Origin: an uncultured Porphyromonadaceae bacterium
GTDB taxonomy: Bacteria > Bacteroidota > Bacteroidia > Bacteroidales > Muribaculaceae
Reading direction: 5' to 3'
NCBI GenBank assembly: GCA_947175425.1
Contig: CAMWMR010000005.1
Span: forward strand, 1 to 64,000
Length of the DNA stretch: 64,000 nucleotides
Shown: piece by piece, positions 35,394 to 45,400 of the stretch
Position numbering within the stretch: position 1 is the first letter of the stretch
Layout of the letters: every line of letters begins with the position of its first letter
Position numbers and translations under genes: made by a program
The notes under the pieces: model-generated
Told to the model about the DNA's origin: nothing
The model's database searches: none
Seen by the model: the letters and a program-made list of their open reading frames with translations, nothing else

Positions 35394-36818
35394 GTGACAC
35401 GACAGGAATACCACACTATTCTCGATTACCTGGCGTCTCTGATAAAAGGCACCAAATGGGAAAATCACGTATTTGCCGTTGGCGGATGTTGCCGCGACGA
35501 TATTTTAGGTGAAGAAATCAACGATATAGACCTTGCTGTAGATCTTCCCGGAGGAGGTGTCGACTTTGCCGGATTTCTCCACAAGAAAGGTGAAACCGCA
35601 AAAAAACCGGTGCTGTTTGCAAAATTCGGCACAGCCAAGCTTGTTCTCTCCAAGTTTCCCGAGCATGAGATTGAAACAGTACAGACACGCCGCGAAAAGT
35701 ATACTGATAAAACCAAACGCGACCCCACTATTGTTTTCGGAACAGTGGAGGAAGACTGCATACGCCGCGATCTCACTGTAAACGCCCTTTATCACAATGT
35801 GAGCAAGGGCACTCTGAGCGATATTCTCGGGCGAAGCCTGGCCGACATACAGGCGCATATTATCCGCACACCTGCCGACCCCGACGTAACTTTTGAGGAT
35901 GACCCCGTGCGCATTCTTCGTACAATACGTTTTTCGGCCCGTTACGGTTGGGAAATAGAAGCAGCCACTTACAAGGGGATGATTCGCAATATCGACAGGC
36001 TGCAGATTGTGACCAAGGAACGCATGGCGGCCGAGCTGGAAAAAATGCTTTGCGGGCCACACCCCGCAAAGGCTTTGGAGCTATTGCGCGTTACGGGTGC
36101 TATGAAATATATTATTCCCGAAATGTGTGCGACATACGCTATAGAACAGAACGATTATCATTTCGGGACAGTGTGGGAACATACACTTGCCGTTGTTGAA
36201 AAAGTGCCGGCAATTCCGGTGCTTCGCATGGCCGCCCTGCTACACGACATAGGAAAAACTGTTACCCGCAGCTGCGATAAAAACGGGCGCTATCATTTTT
36301 ACGGGCACGAGAAGACTTGCAAGAGGCTCATCGACATTGTTCTGCGCCGCCTGCACTTCGACTCCGATTTCATCAACAAAGTCATTTTTCTTGCCTACAA
36401 CCATATGGCCACAAAAAAATGGGGGCCGAGGGCGGAAAGGATGAGCGATGCGAATCTTCGCAAGCTGCAGCATATGTGCGCTTCGCCGGAAAGGCTGGAA
36501 CGTCTGCTGAGCCTTATTGATGCCGATAACCGTTCCCATGCACACGGACATTGCATGCCCGAACAATGCGAGCAGATTCTGTTACGCTCACAACAACTGC
36601 GCAAGGAAGGAACTGCAATGTTTAGCTATCATCAGCCGCTGCAATCAACAAAAATTCGCAAAGTTGCTGGACTGACGCCTGACGACGATTTGGAGCCTTA
36701 CCGTAAATATCTGTTTGAACTCGTTTGCGCCAATCCCGCGAAAGGAAAAGCGTTCTACGAACGTAAGCTGCGAGCTTATACTCCTCCTAAACCGGGTCGA
36801 CGTCGTAATAAACGGTAA
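35394..36818 (+). CDS. CCA tRNA nucleotidyltransferase / poly(A) polymerase family with HD domain
   Basis: The GTG at 35394, two bases after the previous stop, is chosen as start (474 residues); the frame is open 25 codons upstream within the CBM9-like gene. The head domain has VGGCCRDDILGEEINDIDLAV with catalytic Asp about 44 and 46, and RRDLTVNAL and EDDPVRILRTIRFSARYGW for tRNA and nucleotide binding. A C-terminal HD phosphohydrolase domain has ALLHDIGK. Such proteins add or repair the CCA end of tRNA; the tRNA in this window lacks an encoded CCA, so this activity is required. The 3' end overlaps priA by 32 bases. Confidence 0.9.
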   Translation: MTRQEYHTILDYLASLIKGTKWENHVFAVGGCCRDDILGEEINDIDLAVDLPGGGVDFAGFLHKKGETAKKPVLFAKFGTAKLVLSKFPEHEIETVQTRREKYTDKTKRDPTIVFGTVEEDCIRRDLTVNALYHNVSKGTLSDILGRSLADIQAHIIRTPADPDVTFEDDPVRILRTIRFSARYGWEIEAATYKGMIRNIDRLQIVTKERMAAELEKMLCGPHPAKALELLRVTGAMKYIIPEMCATYAIEQNDYHFGTVWEHTLAVVEKVPAIPVLRMAALLHDIGKTVTRSCDKNGRYHFYGHEKTCKRLIDIVLRRLHFDSDFINKVIFLAYNHMATKKWGPRAERMSDANLRKLQHMCASPERLERLLSLIDADNRSHAHGHCMPEQCEQILLRSQQLRKEGTAMFSYHQPLQSTKIRKVAGLTPDDDLEPYRKYLFELVCANPAKGKAFYERKLRAYTPPKPGRRRNKR

Positions 36819-39258
36819 GGCCTTTCGACAACGGCGAAGCTGTAAGATTTACATAACGAGCCCGCAGTATTTCCTTAATATTTCCCATTGCAAGGCCGGT
36901 CTCCACTTTGAGCATTATCTTGCGAATATAAAGCCCCTGAACTCGTCCAACCGGAGGTTCTTGCGGGCCATGAACGCGATTACCGAAAACTTCACGCAGG
37001 CTTCGCACGAAATTCATGGCACACTCCTGAACAATTTTGGGGTCGCGGTGCTTGAGATATATGTTGATTATTCGGGAAAAAGGCGGAAACATAAACGCAC
37101 GGCGTTCCTCAAGTTCGTGGTTATAGAAACCCAAGTAATCGTGACGTACGGCAAATGCGAGTATAGGATGCTCGGGGGTGTACGTTTGAATAAGTACTTT
37201 TCCGTCGCCACTGCGCCTTCCGGCTCTCCCTGCAACCTGCTCTATCATATTGAACGCCCGTTCGGCCGAACGGAAATCGGGGAAATTGATTAGAGAATCG
37301 GCACTCAGGACACCCACAAGTTCCACACCGGCAAAATCCAGCCCTTTGGTAACCATCTGCGTTCCCACAAGAATATCGGCTTTACCCTGCGAGAAACGCT
37401 CGATTATTTTAGCGTATCCTTCCTTGTCGCGGGTTGTATCCAAATCCATGCGCAGAACCGTATTGTTGCGGAAACATGTGGCAATTTCTTCTTCGAGGCG
37501 CTCGGTGCCATAGCCTACTATTTCCATACTCGGCTCGCCGCATTGGGGACAAAGCCGCGGCACGGCACGTTCGGCACCGCAATAATGACATTGAAGAGTA
37601 TCGGTGCGCCGGTGGTAGGTCATGGAAACATCGCAGTAATCGCAATGCGGAGTGAAATCGCATAAACTGCAACGCGCCATAGGAGCATATCCACGGCGAT
37701 TATGAAAAAGAATAACCTGTTTTTTGCGGCCTGTCACATCGTAGGCGGCATCCAGCAACCTTTTTGAAAAATATCCTGTAACCGTTTTCTGCCGTCGCTC
37801 GGCACGCATGTCCACTATTTCCATTGCAGGCAATGGAACGGAAGTGTAGCGCTCCGTGAGGCTGACAAGGCCGAATTTTCCCGAAAGTGCCTTATAGTAA
37901 GTCTCCACGGCCGGAGTAGCACTCCCGAAAAGAGTTTTCGCTTTAAAAAGCCTGGCAAGCACAGTGGCGGCATCTCTACCGTTGTATCGCGGAGCGGGAT
38001 CGTACTGCTTATAGCTGCTTTCGTGCTCTTCATCCACTATTACAAGCCCGAGGCGGTGAAAGGGAAGAAAAACTGCCGAACGAGCGCCTATAACCACAAC
38101 CGGATTCATGTTCGATGCAAGATTCCGGTAAATTTCCACACGCTCGTTATCGGAGAACTTGGAGTGGTACACTACAAGATTATCGCCGAATACAGCCTGC
38201 AATCGACGGGTGAGCTGCGTTGTCAAAGCTATTTCCGGCACAAGAAACAGAGCCTGTTTTCCGTGTTTCAGCACATAATCTATAAGGTGTATGTACACTT
38301 CCGTTTTTCCCGAAGCGGTGACTCCGTGAAGAAGCACAACATCCTTTTGCGAAAAAGCATCCATTATCCCCGCATAAGCAGTCTGCTGAGGCTTGGACAG
38401 TTGCGGCAATGGCAGAGGTTTTATTCCTGTGGGCGAAAAACGGGAAATTTCCTTGTTATATATACGGCACAGCCCTTTTTCTTCAAGTGCCTTGAATACG
38501 GGACGAGTAAGTCCGGTACGTTCAGCCAGGACTTCCAAAGGGACCTCTACAAGTTCTCCTTGCCTTGCAAATTCGCTTAATGCAATCAATGCCGTCAAAG
38601 CCTCTTCCTGTTTCGGCGAGCGTTTTACGGCAGAAAAAGCAGCCGCCATCGCAGCCGGGTCGTGACGCGGGAACGTAGGTTCAACATACGGCTTGCGTAC
38701 ACTTCGGAATCGCTCCACAAGTTTTTCCTGCACCGCAAGCAAGCCACGGTCGATAAGCCGGGATACAGTCGTCGCAGCCGACTTTACATTGAGTTTTTTC
38801 TCCAATGCCGCCAATGTCATATTGCCCTCGCTGCGCAATATGGCAAGAACAGCCTGCTCGGTTTCATTTGTACCGGCAAATTCCTCTGGCTCAAGGTCGG
38901 GATTCAGCGACAGACGTGTCTCGCTCTCCACTTTCATACCTCCGGGCAATGCGGCTTTGAATACTTCGCCGAGGGTACACAGATAGTACTCGGCCATCCA
39001 CTCCCAAAAACGGATTTGAATACCTTGCACAACAGGCTTGGTATCCAATACCTGAAGGACGGGTTTCAGTTTCACATTCGCAGCCGGCGCCACAGGGCTT
39101 ACCGAGTATACTATGCCTGTATACATATGTCGTGCGCCGAACTGTACAAGAACACGTTTTCCCACTTCTACAGCCGATGCAAGCTCGGCAGGCACCGTAT
39201 AGGAAAATGTCCCTGCAATAGGAACGGGCAGTATGACCTGTGCGTATAAATCAGCCAT
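36787..39258 (-). CDS. priA: Primosomal protein N', replication restart helicase
   Basis: PriA recognises stalled forks and reloads the replisome. The 823-residue protein has the N-terminal DNA-binding domain, a helicase core with HGVTASGKTEVY (Walker A, about 317-328) and VDEEHESSYKQ (DEEH box), and the zinc-binding insert with CSLCDFTPHCDYCD and CHYCG...CPQCG. Motif VI region is VAGRAGR. Length is at the upper end for the family. Convergent with the CCA-type gene, with a 32-base overlap of coding ends; the porin gene lies four bases upstream. Confidence 0.96.
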   Translation of the reverse strand: MADLYAQVILPVPIAGTFSYTVPAELASAVEVGKRVLVQFGARHMYTGIVYSVSPVAPAANVKLKPVLQVLDTKPVVQGIQIRFWEWMAEYYLCTLGEVFKAALPGGMKVESETRLSLNPDLEPEEFAGTNETEQAVLAILRSEGNMTLAALEKKLNVKSAATTVSRLIDRGLLAVQEKLVERFRSVRKPYVEPTFPRHDPAAMAAAFSAVKRSPKQEEALTALIALSEFARQGELVEVPLEVLAERTGLTRPVFKALEEKGLCRIYNKEISRFSPTGIKPLPLPQLSKPQQTAYAGIMDAFSQKDVVLLHGVTASGKTEVYIHLIDYVLKHGKQALFLVPEIALTTQLTRRLQAVFGDNLVVYHSKFSDNERVEIYRNLASNMNPVVVIGARSAVFLPFHRLGLVIVDEEHESSYKQYDPAPRYNGRDAATVLARLFKAKTLFGSATPAVETYYKALSGKFGLVSLTERYTSVPLPAMEIVDMRAERRQKTVTGYFSKRLLDAAYDVTGRKKQVILFHNRRGYAPMARCSLCDFTPHCDYCDVSMTYHRRTDTLQCHYCGAERAVPRLCPQCGEPSMEIVGYGTERLEEEIATCFRNNTVLRMDLDTTRDKEGYAKIIERFSQGKADILVGTQMVTKGLDFAGVELVGVLSADSLINFPDFRSAERAFNMIEQVAGRAGRRSGDGKVLIQTYTPEHPILAFAVRHDYLGFYNHELEERRAFMFPPFSRIINIYLKHRDPKIVQECAMNFVRSLREVFGNRVHGPQEPPVGRVQGLYIRKIMLKVETGLAMGNIKEILRARYVNLTASPLSKGLTVYYDVDPV

Positions 39259-39262
39259 AAGC

Positions 39263-41332
39263 TCAGTTGGCGAAATCGACGCTTATGCCTAACTGCAGGC
39301 GTGCAGGGTTAACCGGATAGAAAGGCATGGAGAAATAGTTGTTACCGCCAAACAATCCTTTATTTGCATGTGAATACATAACATAGAAACGGGCACGGCT
39401 CAGTTTCATATTTGCATATGCGTTGCAGAACGGATAATTGCCCGTTTTCCATTGGTTCTGGTTCACAAATGTTGCAGTGGCCGGATTATAGATTGGCGAG
39501 TAGTAGGAGGTATAGTAGTTGCAGTCCACGCCAAGCTGAACATGCAATGTAGCTATACGGAACAAGAGGTAAAGATTGCTCCGTACGGCCAAGTTGGGAA
39601 GCGGAAGAACTTCCTTGTTGGAACTTGCCTGGTAAATTACGCGGTTATCCCAATGCAGAATGCCGAGTTTGAAATTCTGTCTCAATGCAAGTGAGAGAAC
39701 TTGCACGCTGCCACCGTATTGGGCCGGCATGCCGTTAAATCCGAAGTAAATATAATTCTGCAGATTGGAGAACGATGCCCTGAAATGTGTATCGGTTCGT
39801 CCGAGAGTGAACTCGCCGCCGAATGTAACATCGCGCTGCTTGCCAAAATTGTTTTTCCAGATAAAGTGATTGGAAAGATAATTTTGTGTGAGAAAGGGAG
39901 CGGCCTCGTTGGTGAATTTTCCGAAAGCGCTGATTTGCAGACTGTCGTTCAAAAACGGGAAACGGGTGTTGATTCGTCCGTCCAGTTTTACATCGCCGGC
40001 AGACGCACCAAGTATTCCGAGTTCTCCGGTGGCTTCGTAGGTGAGAATGGAGCCACGTTGTTTTGTCAGCTGGGCACCAACGTAGGCAAGTTGCTGTGTG
40101 GTGCTTGCTGCAATGGTACCGTTGACAGGAAAGGGGTCGAGGCCCAATTCCGGCAATGTACGTTCCAATGTATCGGCAGTCATGTTATACCGGCGCACTT
40201 CATGAGTAAGATATGCGGCCAGCCCGAATTTCGCATATTTGTGAAAGCCTTCGAGCAGCGAAATTCCCACGGTGTTGGATACGGTCCAATATGTCGTTTT
40301 GTCACGTGTGACATCCGGGTCAAGATATGCGGCGCCGAAGTAATCGCGCACTTCCTTCATGTCGGGGTCGAAGAACAGATGTTTGGCGGCACGATAACGC
40401 AGAGTGTAGATAAACGAGGAAACCGGAATATATGTTCTTTTGACAGTGGTGTCGTTAACTTCTTCCTCGTGCCAGTAACCAACCTTGTATCGGTTGTTTA
40501 TGAACAGTTCCTGCCCCCACAGGCGAGTATGAGCCTGCGTAAGATTGGTCGGAATCGACTTAGGATCTATTTTGGATATACCTCCCTGAAGTTCGGCGGG
40601 GTCGGTTATATACAGCATATCTTTGATACCGCCGTTTTCCTTGTTCAGGAGATTGAAGTGATTATAAAAAGCCTGCATTTCATAACGGTCGCCAAGATAG
40701 CTTCCCGAGAGCCCCCAAGTAAGATCCTTGGTGCCTTGATAATTATAGCTCCCTTTGGAATAGAGGTAATCCAACAATGCACCTACCTGTGCTTTTTCGT
40801 TTATATTGCCCGAAAAAGTTCCCTGCAGGCGTTCCTGGGCGGTTTCTCGTCCTCCCGAGGTATTGAAAGCCAATAATGTCATCGGCTGGCGGGTATTATA
40901 AAAGCGCATCTTGTCCAGCCCCGGCATCCAGTGCTCGAGAGCATCGCGGAAAAAGAAGTCGCTCATTGCAGGCCGCTCGTAAAAAATCATATTCTGCCCC
41001 TCCGCACCAAGATTGCCGGTGCAGGCCCAGGCCGGAGAAACAAGCGAAGGCAACGCATTCATATAATAGTTCAACGGCAATGTGTCCATAGGTGCCGGCT
41101 CCCTCAAACCCAATGGAGGAAGCACTTTCCAGCAATAGGACAGTTCCGAGCTGTAAACCGGTTCATCGGCATGTGAGTGGGATGATGCATCCGAAGCCGC
41201 TTCATCCGGAGCAATGGCACTTACCGGCGTGAGGTTGCGCTGGGCGATGGCAGAACCTGCCGGAAAGAGCAATATCGCGACTGATGCAAGAAGCGAACGT
41301 ATGTACGAGTATAAAAAAGCTTTCTTTCTCAT
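39263..41332 (-). CDS. Putative outer-membrane porin (Porin_10 type)
   Basis: The 689-residue protein has a signal peptide (about 1-30), an acidic linker, and a long beta-rich region with alternating aromatic residues and short turns, ending in LGISVDFAN. It resembles the Bacteroidetes 'putative porin' family (Pfam Porin_10) by MLYITDPAELQGG, ANTRLWGQE-like and YVMYSHANKG segments. The channel substrate is unknown. It is encoded four bases upstream of priA, probably on the same transcript, although the two proteins have no obvious functional link. Confidence 0.75.
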   Translation of the reverse strand: MRKKAFLYSYIRSLLASVAILLFPAGSAIAQRNLTPVSAIAPDEAASDASSHSHADEPVYSSELSYCWKVLPPLGLREPAPMDTLPLNYYMNALPSLVSPAWACTGNLGAEGQNMIFYERPAMSDFFFRDALEHWMPGLDKMRFYNTRQPMTLLAFNTSGGRETAQERLQGTFSGNINEKAQVGALLDYLYSKGSYNYQGTKDLTWGLSGSYLGDRYEMQAFYNHFNLLNKENGGIKDMLYITDPAELQGGISKIDPKSIPTNLTQAHTRLWGQELFINNRYKVGYWHEEEVNDTTVKRTYIPVSSFIYTLRYRAAKHLFFDPDMKEVRDYFGAAYLDPDVTRDKTTYWTVSNTVGISLLEGFHKYAKFGLAAYLTHEVRRYNMTADTLERTLPELGLDPFPVNGTIAASTTQQLAYVGAQLTKQRGSILTYEATGELGILGASAGDVKLDGRINTRFPFLNDSLQISAFGKFTNEAAPFLTQNYLSNHFIWKNNFGKQRDVTFGGEFTLGRTDTHFRASFSNLQNYIYFGFNGMPAQYGGSVQVLSLALRQNFKLGILHWDNRVIYQASSNKEVLPLPNLAVRSNLYLLFRIATLHVQLGVDCNYYTSYYSPIYNPATATFVNQNQWKTGNYPFCNAYANMKLSRARFYVMYSHANKGLFGGNNYFSMPFYPVNPARLQLGISVDFAN

Positions 41333-41389
41333 AAGCAGTACAAAGTTACTGCATTTTTCCCGTACACCAATTAAGAAACCGGCTAAAAA

Positions 41390-42964
41390 TTACTGTGCCG
41401 AATTTTGCGCGACTGCACGTGCCGAGAGAATACCGTCTATGGCAGCGGAAACTATACCTCCGGCGTAGCCTGCTCCCTCACCGCATGGATACAGCCCTTC
41501 AAAGGCAATGTGCTGCATCGATTCGGGAAGTCGAGGTATGCGTACAGGCGAGGATGTGCGTGTTTCATTGCCTATTACCGTGGCTTCGGGAGTGAGGAAA
41601 CCGCGTTGCTTGCCATTGAATACCCTGAATCCTTCGCGCAGACGGCGTGAAACAGGCTCGGGGAGCAACTCGTCCACTCGTCGGCACAGCAGTCCCGGAG
41701 GATAGGAGGAACGGGCAAGCGATGATGATGCCACCCCGTTGACAAAATCGGTCATTCGTTGAGCCGGAGCCTGTTGTGTGCCGTCGGCAGCTTCAAAAAA
41801 ACGTTTTTCTATCTCTTCCTGGAAACGCATCATTTTAAGAGCGTTTTCGGTGCTGTCGGGAACATCGGGAATATCTTCGGGAAGAACCTCCACAACCATT
41901 CCTGAATTTGCCCATTGAGTACCACGGTTGGCAGGCGACATTCCGTTTACAACCAACTGCCCGGGCGCACTCGCTGCCGGTATAATGTAACCTCCGGGGC
42001 ACATGCAGAAAGAATAAACGGCTCGGTCATCCACGCGGGTAAGCATTGAATACTCCGCTGCCGGAAGATATTTGCCTCGCCCGTCACGAGAATGATACTG
42101 CAGACAATCAATTAAATGCTGCGGGTGCTCAAGACGTACACCCACTGCTATTCCCTTGGGCTGCAACTCTATACCGCTGCGCACAAGCATATGATACACA
42201 TCGCGGGCGGAGTGTCCGGTAGCAAGAATAACATTGCCGTTCCATTGCCTGCCGTCGGCTGCAACAACACCTGTAACTTCTTTTTTATCTTTGGAAAACA
42301 GCAGTTCTTCCACTCGCGTACCGAAATGCACCTCACCGCCGGAGCGAATAATGGTTTCGCGCATTGCCTTGATTACAAACGGAAGCTTGTCGGTGCCTAT
42401 GTGCGGATGTGCGTCAACAAGAATATCATGGGAAGCACCGTGCTGCACAAAAACCCGCAATACTTTATCCACGGGCCCGCGTTTTTTACTGCGTGTGTAT
42501 AGCTTGCCGTCGGAATAAGCTCCCGCCCCTCCTTCGCCGAAACAGTAGTTCGAGTCCGGGTCGACTATGCCTTCACGGTTTATTTTCACCATATCGCGAC
42601 GCCGCGAATCCACATCTTTTCCGCGTTCGAGCACAACGGGTTTAAATCCGAGTTCTATAAGTTCAAGTGCCGCATACAGACCCGCCGGGCCGGCACCTAC
42701 TACTATCACTTCCTTTGCTCCGGTTACATCGGGATATTCTACCGGCTCAAAAGCTACAGCTTTTTCATCCACTTCATCCACATGAACAGCAAGCGAAAGA
42801 TTAACCATTACGCGCCGTTGACGGGCATCGATAGAGCGGCGCAAAATATCCACTCTCTTAATCCGGCCAATATCCAATCCTGCACGGCGGCTGCATTCTT
42901 TTTTCAGTTTATCGGCAATAGCGGCGGTTGCCGGGTCTACGCGCAGGTCAAGCTTCTGTATCAT
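41390..42964 (-). CDS. NAD(P)/FAD-dependent oxidoreductase (COG2509 type)
   Basis: The 524-residue flavoprotein has the dinucleotide-binding motif VVGAGPAGLYAALE (about 88-101) after an approximately 80-residue N-terminal domain, then FGEGGAGAYSDGKLYTRSKKRG and a C-terminal GYAGGIVSAAIDG FAD loop. These match the conserved family of uncharacterised FAD-dependent dehydrogenases. The reaction is not known. The gene's start overlaps the end of the MATE gene by 17 bases, so both are likely translated from one message. Confidence 0.88.
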   Translation of the reverse strand: MIQKLDLRVDPATAAIADKLKKECSRRAGLDIGRIKRVDILRRSIDARQRRVMVNLSLAVHVDEVDEKAVAFEPVEYPDVTGAKEVIVVGAGPAGLYAALELIELGFKPVVLERGKDVDSRRRDMVKINREGIVDPDSNYCFGEGGAGAYSDGKLYTRSKKRGPVDKVLRVFVQHGASHDILVDAHPHIGTDKLPFVIKAMRETIIRSGGEVHFGTRVEELLFSKDKKEVTGVVAADGRQWNGNVILATGHSARDVYHMLVRSGIELQPKGIAVGVRLEHPQHLIDCLQYHSRDGRGKYLPAAEYSMLTRVDDRAVYSFCMCPGGYIIPAASAPGQLVVNGMSPANRGTQWANSGMVVEVLPEDIPDVPDSTENALKMMRFQEEIEKRFFEAADGTQQAPAQRMTDFVNGVASSSLARSSYPPGLLCRRVDELLPEPVSRRLREGFRVFNGKQRGFLTPEATVIGNETRTSSPVRIPRLPESMQHIAFEGLYPCGEGAGYAGGIVSAAIDGILSARAVAQNSAQ

Positions 42965-44357
42965 GTTTTATCTGTTGTTTATTTAAATCGCGTGCAATGC
43001 GTTTATTCATAATAATTACAGTTATCAAGGCAAGTGCGAAGGCAATGAAATCGCTGCTGCAAAGAGCAATCCACACGCCGTCCACACCCAACCTCGGAGG
43101 CAATATCCACAATAAGGGCACCAAAAATATCAGCTGGCGTGTCAGCGACAGGAATATTGAAAGTTTGGGCTTTCCTATTGACTGGAAATAGTTTTGAATC
43201 ACAATCTGAGCGCCGACGAGCGGATAGAACATAAAGAAAATACGGAATCCGTCGCGTGCAATGGCAATCATCGAGGCGTCGGTTGTGAACATTCCGCTTA
43301 TAACATTAGGGAACAGCTCGGTGACAAGGAAGCCCGTCCCGGCAACACAAACTCCAAGAAGGATACCCTTGTACAGAGCTGCCTTTACTCGTTCCCATTG
43401 AGCCGCGCCGTAATTATAGCCGAGAATAGGCTGCATACCCTGGGTTATGCCGAAAACCACCATTACAAAAAACATTGCCGTGCGGTTTATTATACCATAG
43501 GCTCCTACGGCAAGGTTGCCGTCGCCGACAGCCGTACTTAACAACGCCTTGTTGATGAACACAACCACCACACATGCGCAGCAGTTCATAAGAAACGGCG
43601 AAAGGCCTATCGCATATATTTTACGAACCAGATTCCATTGCAGGCGCCAGCATCCGCGCGTAAAATGTATATAGCTCTTTTTGGAACAGAAATGACACAA
43701 CACCCATATAAAAGCCGATGACTGGCCGATAATGGTTGCCATTGCAGCCCCTGCAATACCTCGCTTTAGAACAAAAATCATGAGCGGAGCCACAATAACA
43801 TTCACGCCCACCGAAAGTAAAGCCGAAATCATTGCCTTGCGCGGATAACCCGTTGCACGCATAAGATTGTTGAGCCCCAAAAAAACGTAACTTACCGGCG
43901 TTCCCAAAAGAATTATGAACATAAATTCCCTTGCATAGGGCAATGTGGCTTCTGTAGCGCCGAACAGGAAAAGAATATCATCGATAAAAGCAAGTCCTAT
44001 GCCCATTATGACGGCACTGTGAGTAATACACAATATTGTTACCGTGCCTACAACTTCGGCTGCTTTGGCCGCATTGCGCTGCCCCAGGAAAATGGATGAA
44101 ATTGTAGAGCCGCCAACCGCCACGAGCACGCAAAAAGCAACCACAAGGTTCATCAACGGAAAGGCTATGGCCAATCCGGTTATTGCCATTGCACCCACAC
44201 CCCGGCCTATAAAAATACTGTCGACAATATTATACAGCGATGTGGCGAGGCTGGCAATAATGGCCGGCAACGAATATTTAAGCAACAGGCTCCCGATGGA
44301 GCTTGTGCCTAAATCGTTAGGATTCGTGCTTGGAGCAACACTTGTTGAATGGGACAT
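42948..44357 (-). CDS. MATE family efflux transporter
   Basis: A 469-residue protein with about twelve membrane helices in two homologous bundles; family features include SLYNIVDSIFIGRGVG (about 41-56) and the second-half copy GAYGIINRTAMFF and GITQGMQPILGYNYGA. MATE transporters export cationic drugs or metabolites using sodium or proton gradients. Its start is 52 bases downstream of the initiator tRNA gene, with the tRNA terminator in between, so it depends on read-through or on a promoter I could not identify. Confidence 0.93.
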   Translation of the reverse strand: MSHSTSVAPSTNPNDLGTSSIGSLLLKYSLPAIIASLATSLYNIVDSIFIGRGVGAMAITGLAIAFPLMNLVVAFCVLVAVGGSTISSIFLGQRNAAKAAEVVGTVTILCITHSAVIMGIGLAFIDDILFLFGATEATLPYAREFMFIILLGTPVSYVFLGLNNLMRATGYPRKAMISALLSVGVNVIVAPLMIFVLKRGIAGAAMATIIGQSSAFIWVLCHFCSKKSYIHFTRGCWRLQWNLVRKIYAIGLSPFLMNCCACVVVVFINKALLSTAVGDGNLAVGAYGIINRTAMFFVMVVFGITQGMQPILGYNYGAAQWERVKAALYKGILLGVCVAGTGFLVTELFPNVISGMFTTDASMIAIARDGFRIFFMFYPLVGAQIVIQNYFQSIGKPKLSIFLSLTRQLIFLVPLLWILPPRLGVDGVWIALCSSDFIAFALALITVIIMNKRIARDLNKQQIKHDTEA

Positions 44358-44374
44358 AATGCGTATAAATAGAA

Positions 44375-44400
44375 AAGCCGTCGAAATAATCCGACGGCTT
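44375..44400 (-). terminator. Terminator after initiator tRNA
   Basis: AAGCCGTCG (44375-44383) and CGACGGCTT (44392-44400) form a perfect nine-pair stem with an eight-base loop; on the minus strand it is followed by TTTTCTATTTATA. It begins eight bases after the tRNA 3' end. Confidence 0.75.
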
Positions 44401-44408
44401 AGTTTTTG

Positions 44409-44480
<72 letters not shown>

Positions 44481-44494
44481 ATGTTTTGACACTG

Positions 44495-44526
44495 CAAAAT
44501 TAGTAACTATATTTCATTCATGCAAG
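44495..44526 (-). promoter_or_regulatory. Probable promoter of the initiator tRNA gene
   Basis: On the minus strand, CTTG (44526-44523) is followed after 20 bases by TAATTTTG (44502-44495), matching the Bacteroidetes promoter apart from one -33 base. The tRNA 5' end is 14 bases downstream of the -7 box. Confidence 0.6.
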
Positions 44527-44583
44527 CGCATTAACTAATTTTAACAGCGAAAATATTTCATTTTGCCGTCTTGGCAGTCATAA

Positions 44584-45372
44584 TTATCTATCAACCAGCA
44601 CACAATGAACTTTACCCACAGGCAACTTTCCTTCGAGCCTCAGAGGCACTCTCGCCTTATCGGTTGAAATCCATGCTTCCATATCGTCGGAAGTCTTGGC
44701 TCCGCCTTTCACGGTAAAGGTAAACCGGATGTGGTGACTCGGAACCGAAGTGTCTCCGACTGTAACATTTTCTTTGCCGAGATACTCTATGGAAAGCAAT
44801 TCCTTGCGTTTGCCCGAAAAAATATCCAAAGTCTCGACTTCGCCTTTATGCCAGCTGTCGAAAGGCAGCTGCCGCATATAGTAGAACGAGGTAAGCATAT
44901 CCACAGCCTTGCCCTCCGATTCCATAGAACGACGTTCGTCTATTTTAAGTTCGCCTTTTTTATAAACTTTACGTGAACATTCGGCGGCAACCTTGCCCGG
45001 CATGCTATAATTATAGTTCACCACATCGTGCTTGTGCTCGCCGCCTTCATGAGCGATTTTCTCATAATACAGGGGCGCGAAATCCACGTATCGCATATAA
45101 CCGTTCAAGGTATCGCGCACGCGGTATATTTTGTCGGCCCACGGCTCGGAGGCTGCCGCCAAACGGGCATGATAGTGCTTTGAATCGTGATTCAATGTTA
45201 GCACCGCACTGCCGGCCTGTTTGTTTATAAGACCCCATTTGAACATTACTTTGTAACGCAAGGTTTCAGGCTCGAACTTGGACGAGCCGTTAGCAAATCC
45301 TTTGGCGCACATTGTTGCGCAGGAGAGGCAAATCAAAAATGCCGCTATACAAATTTTAAAAAGCTTACGCAT
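44584..45372 (-). CDS. DUF3108 domain-containing secreted protein
   Basis: The 262-residue protein has a signal peptide (about 1-23) and a beta-rich DUF3108 domain: ETLRYKVMFKWGLINKQAGSA near the start (quoted in part as YKVMFKWGLINKQAGSA), MLTSFYYMRQLPF in the middle and WISTDKARVPLRLEG near the end. DUF3108 proteins are periplasmic or surface beta-barrel-like proteins of unknown role. It is the last gene of the tdk group, 28 bases after yhcH. Confidence 0.82.
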   Translation of the reverse strand: MRKLFKICIAAFLICLSCATMCAKGFANGSSKFEPETLRYKVMFKWGLINKQAGSAVLTLNHDSKHYHARLAAASEPWADKIYRVRDTLNGYMRYVDFAPLYYEKIAHEGGEHKHDVVNYNYSMPGKVAAECSRKVYKKGELKIDERRSMESEGKAVDMLTSFYYMRQLPFDSWHKGEVETLDIFSGKRKELLSIEYLGKENVTVGDTSVPSHHIRFTFTVKGGAKTSDDMEAWISTDKARVPLRLEGKLPVGKVHCVLVDR

Positions 45373-45400
45373 AAAGCAATGATTCAGATAACCGTTTTGT

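Noticed and set aside
39701..40876. Plus-strand open frame of 391 codons opposite the porin gene
   Set aside because: The porin on the minus strand has a signal peptide and family features; the plus-strand translation is Cys/Gly/Val-rich shadow sequence.
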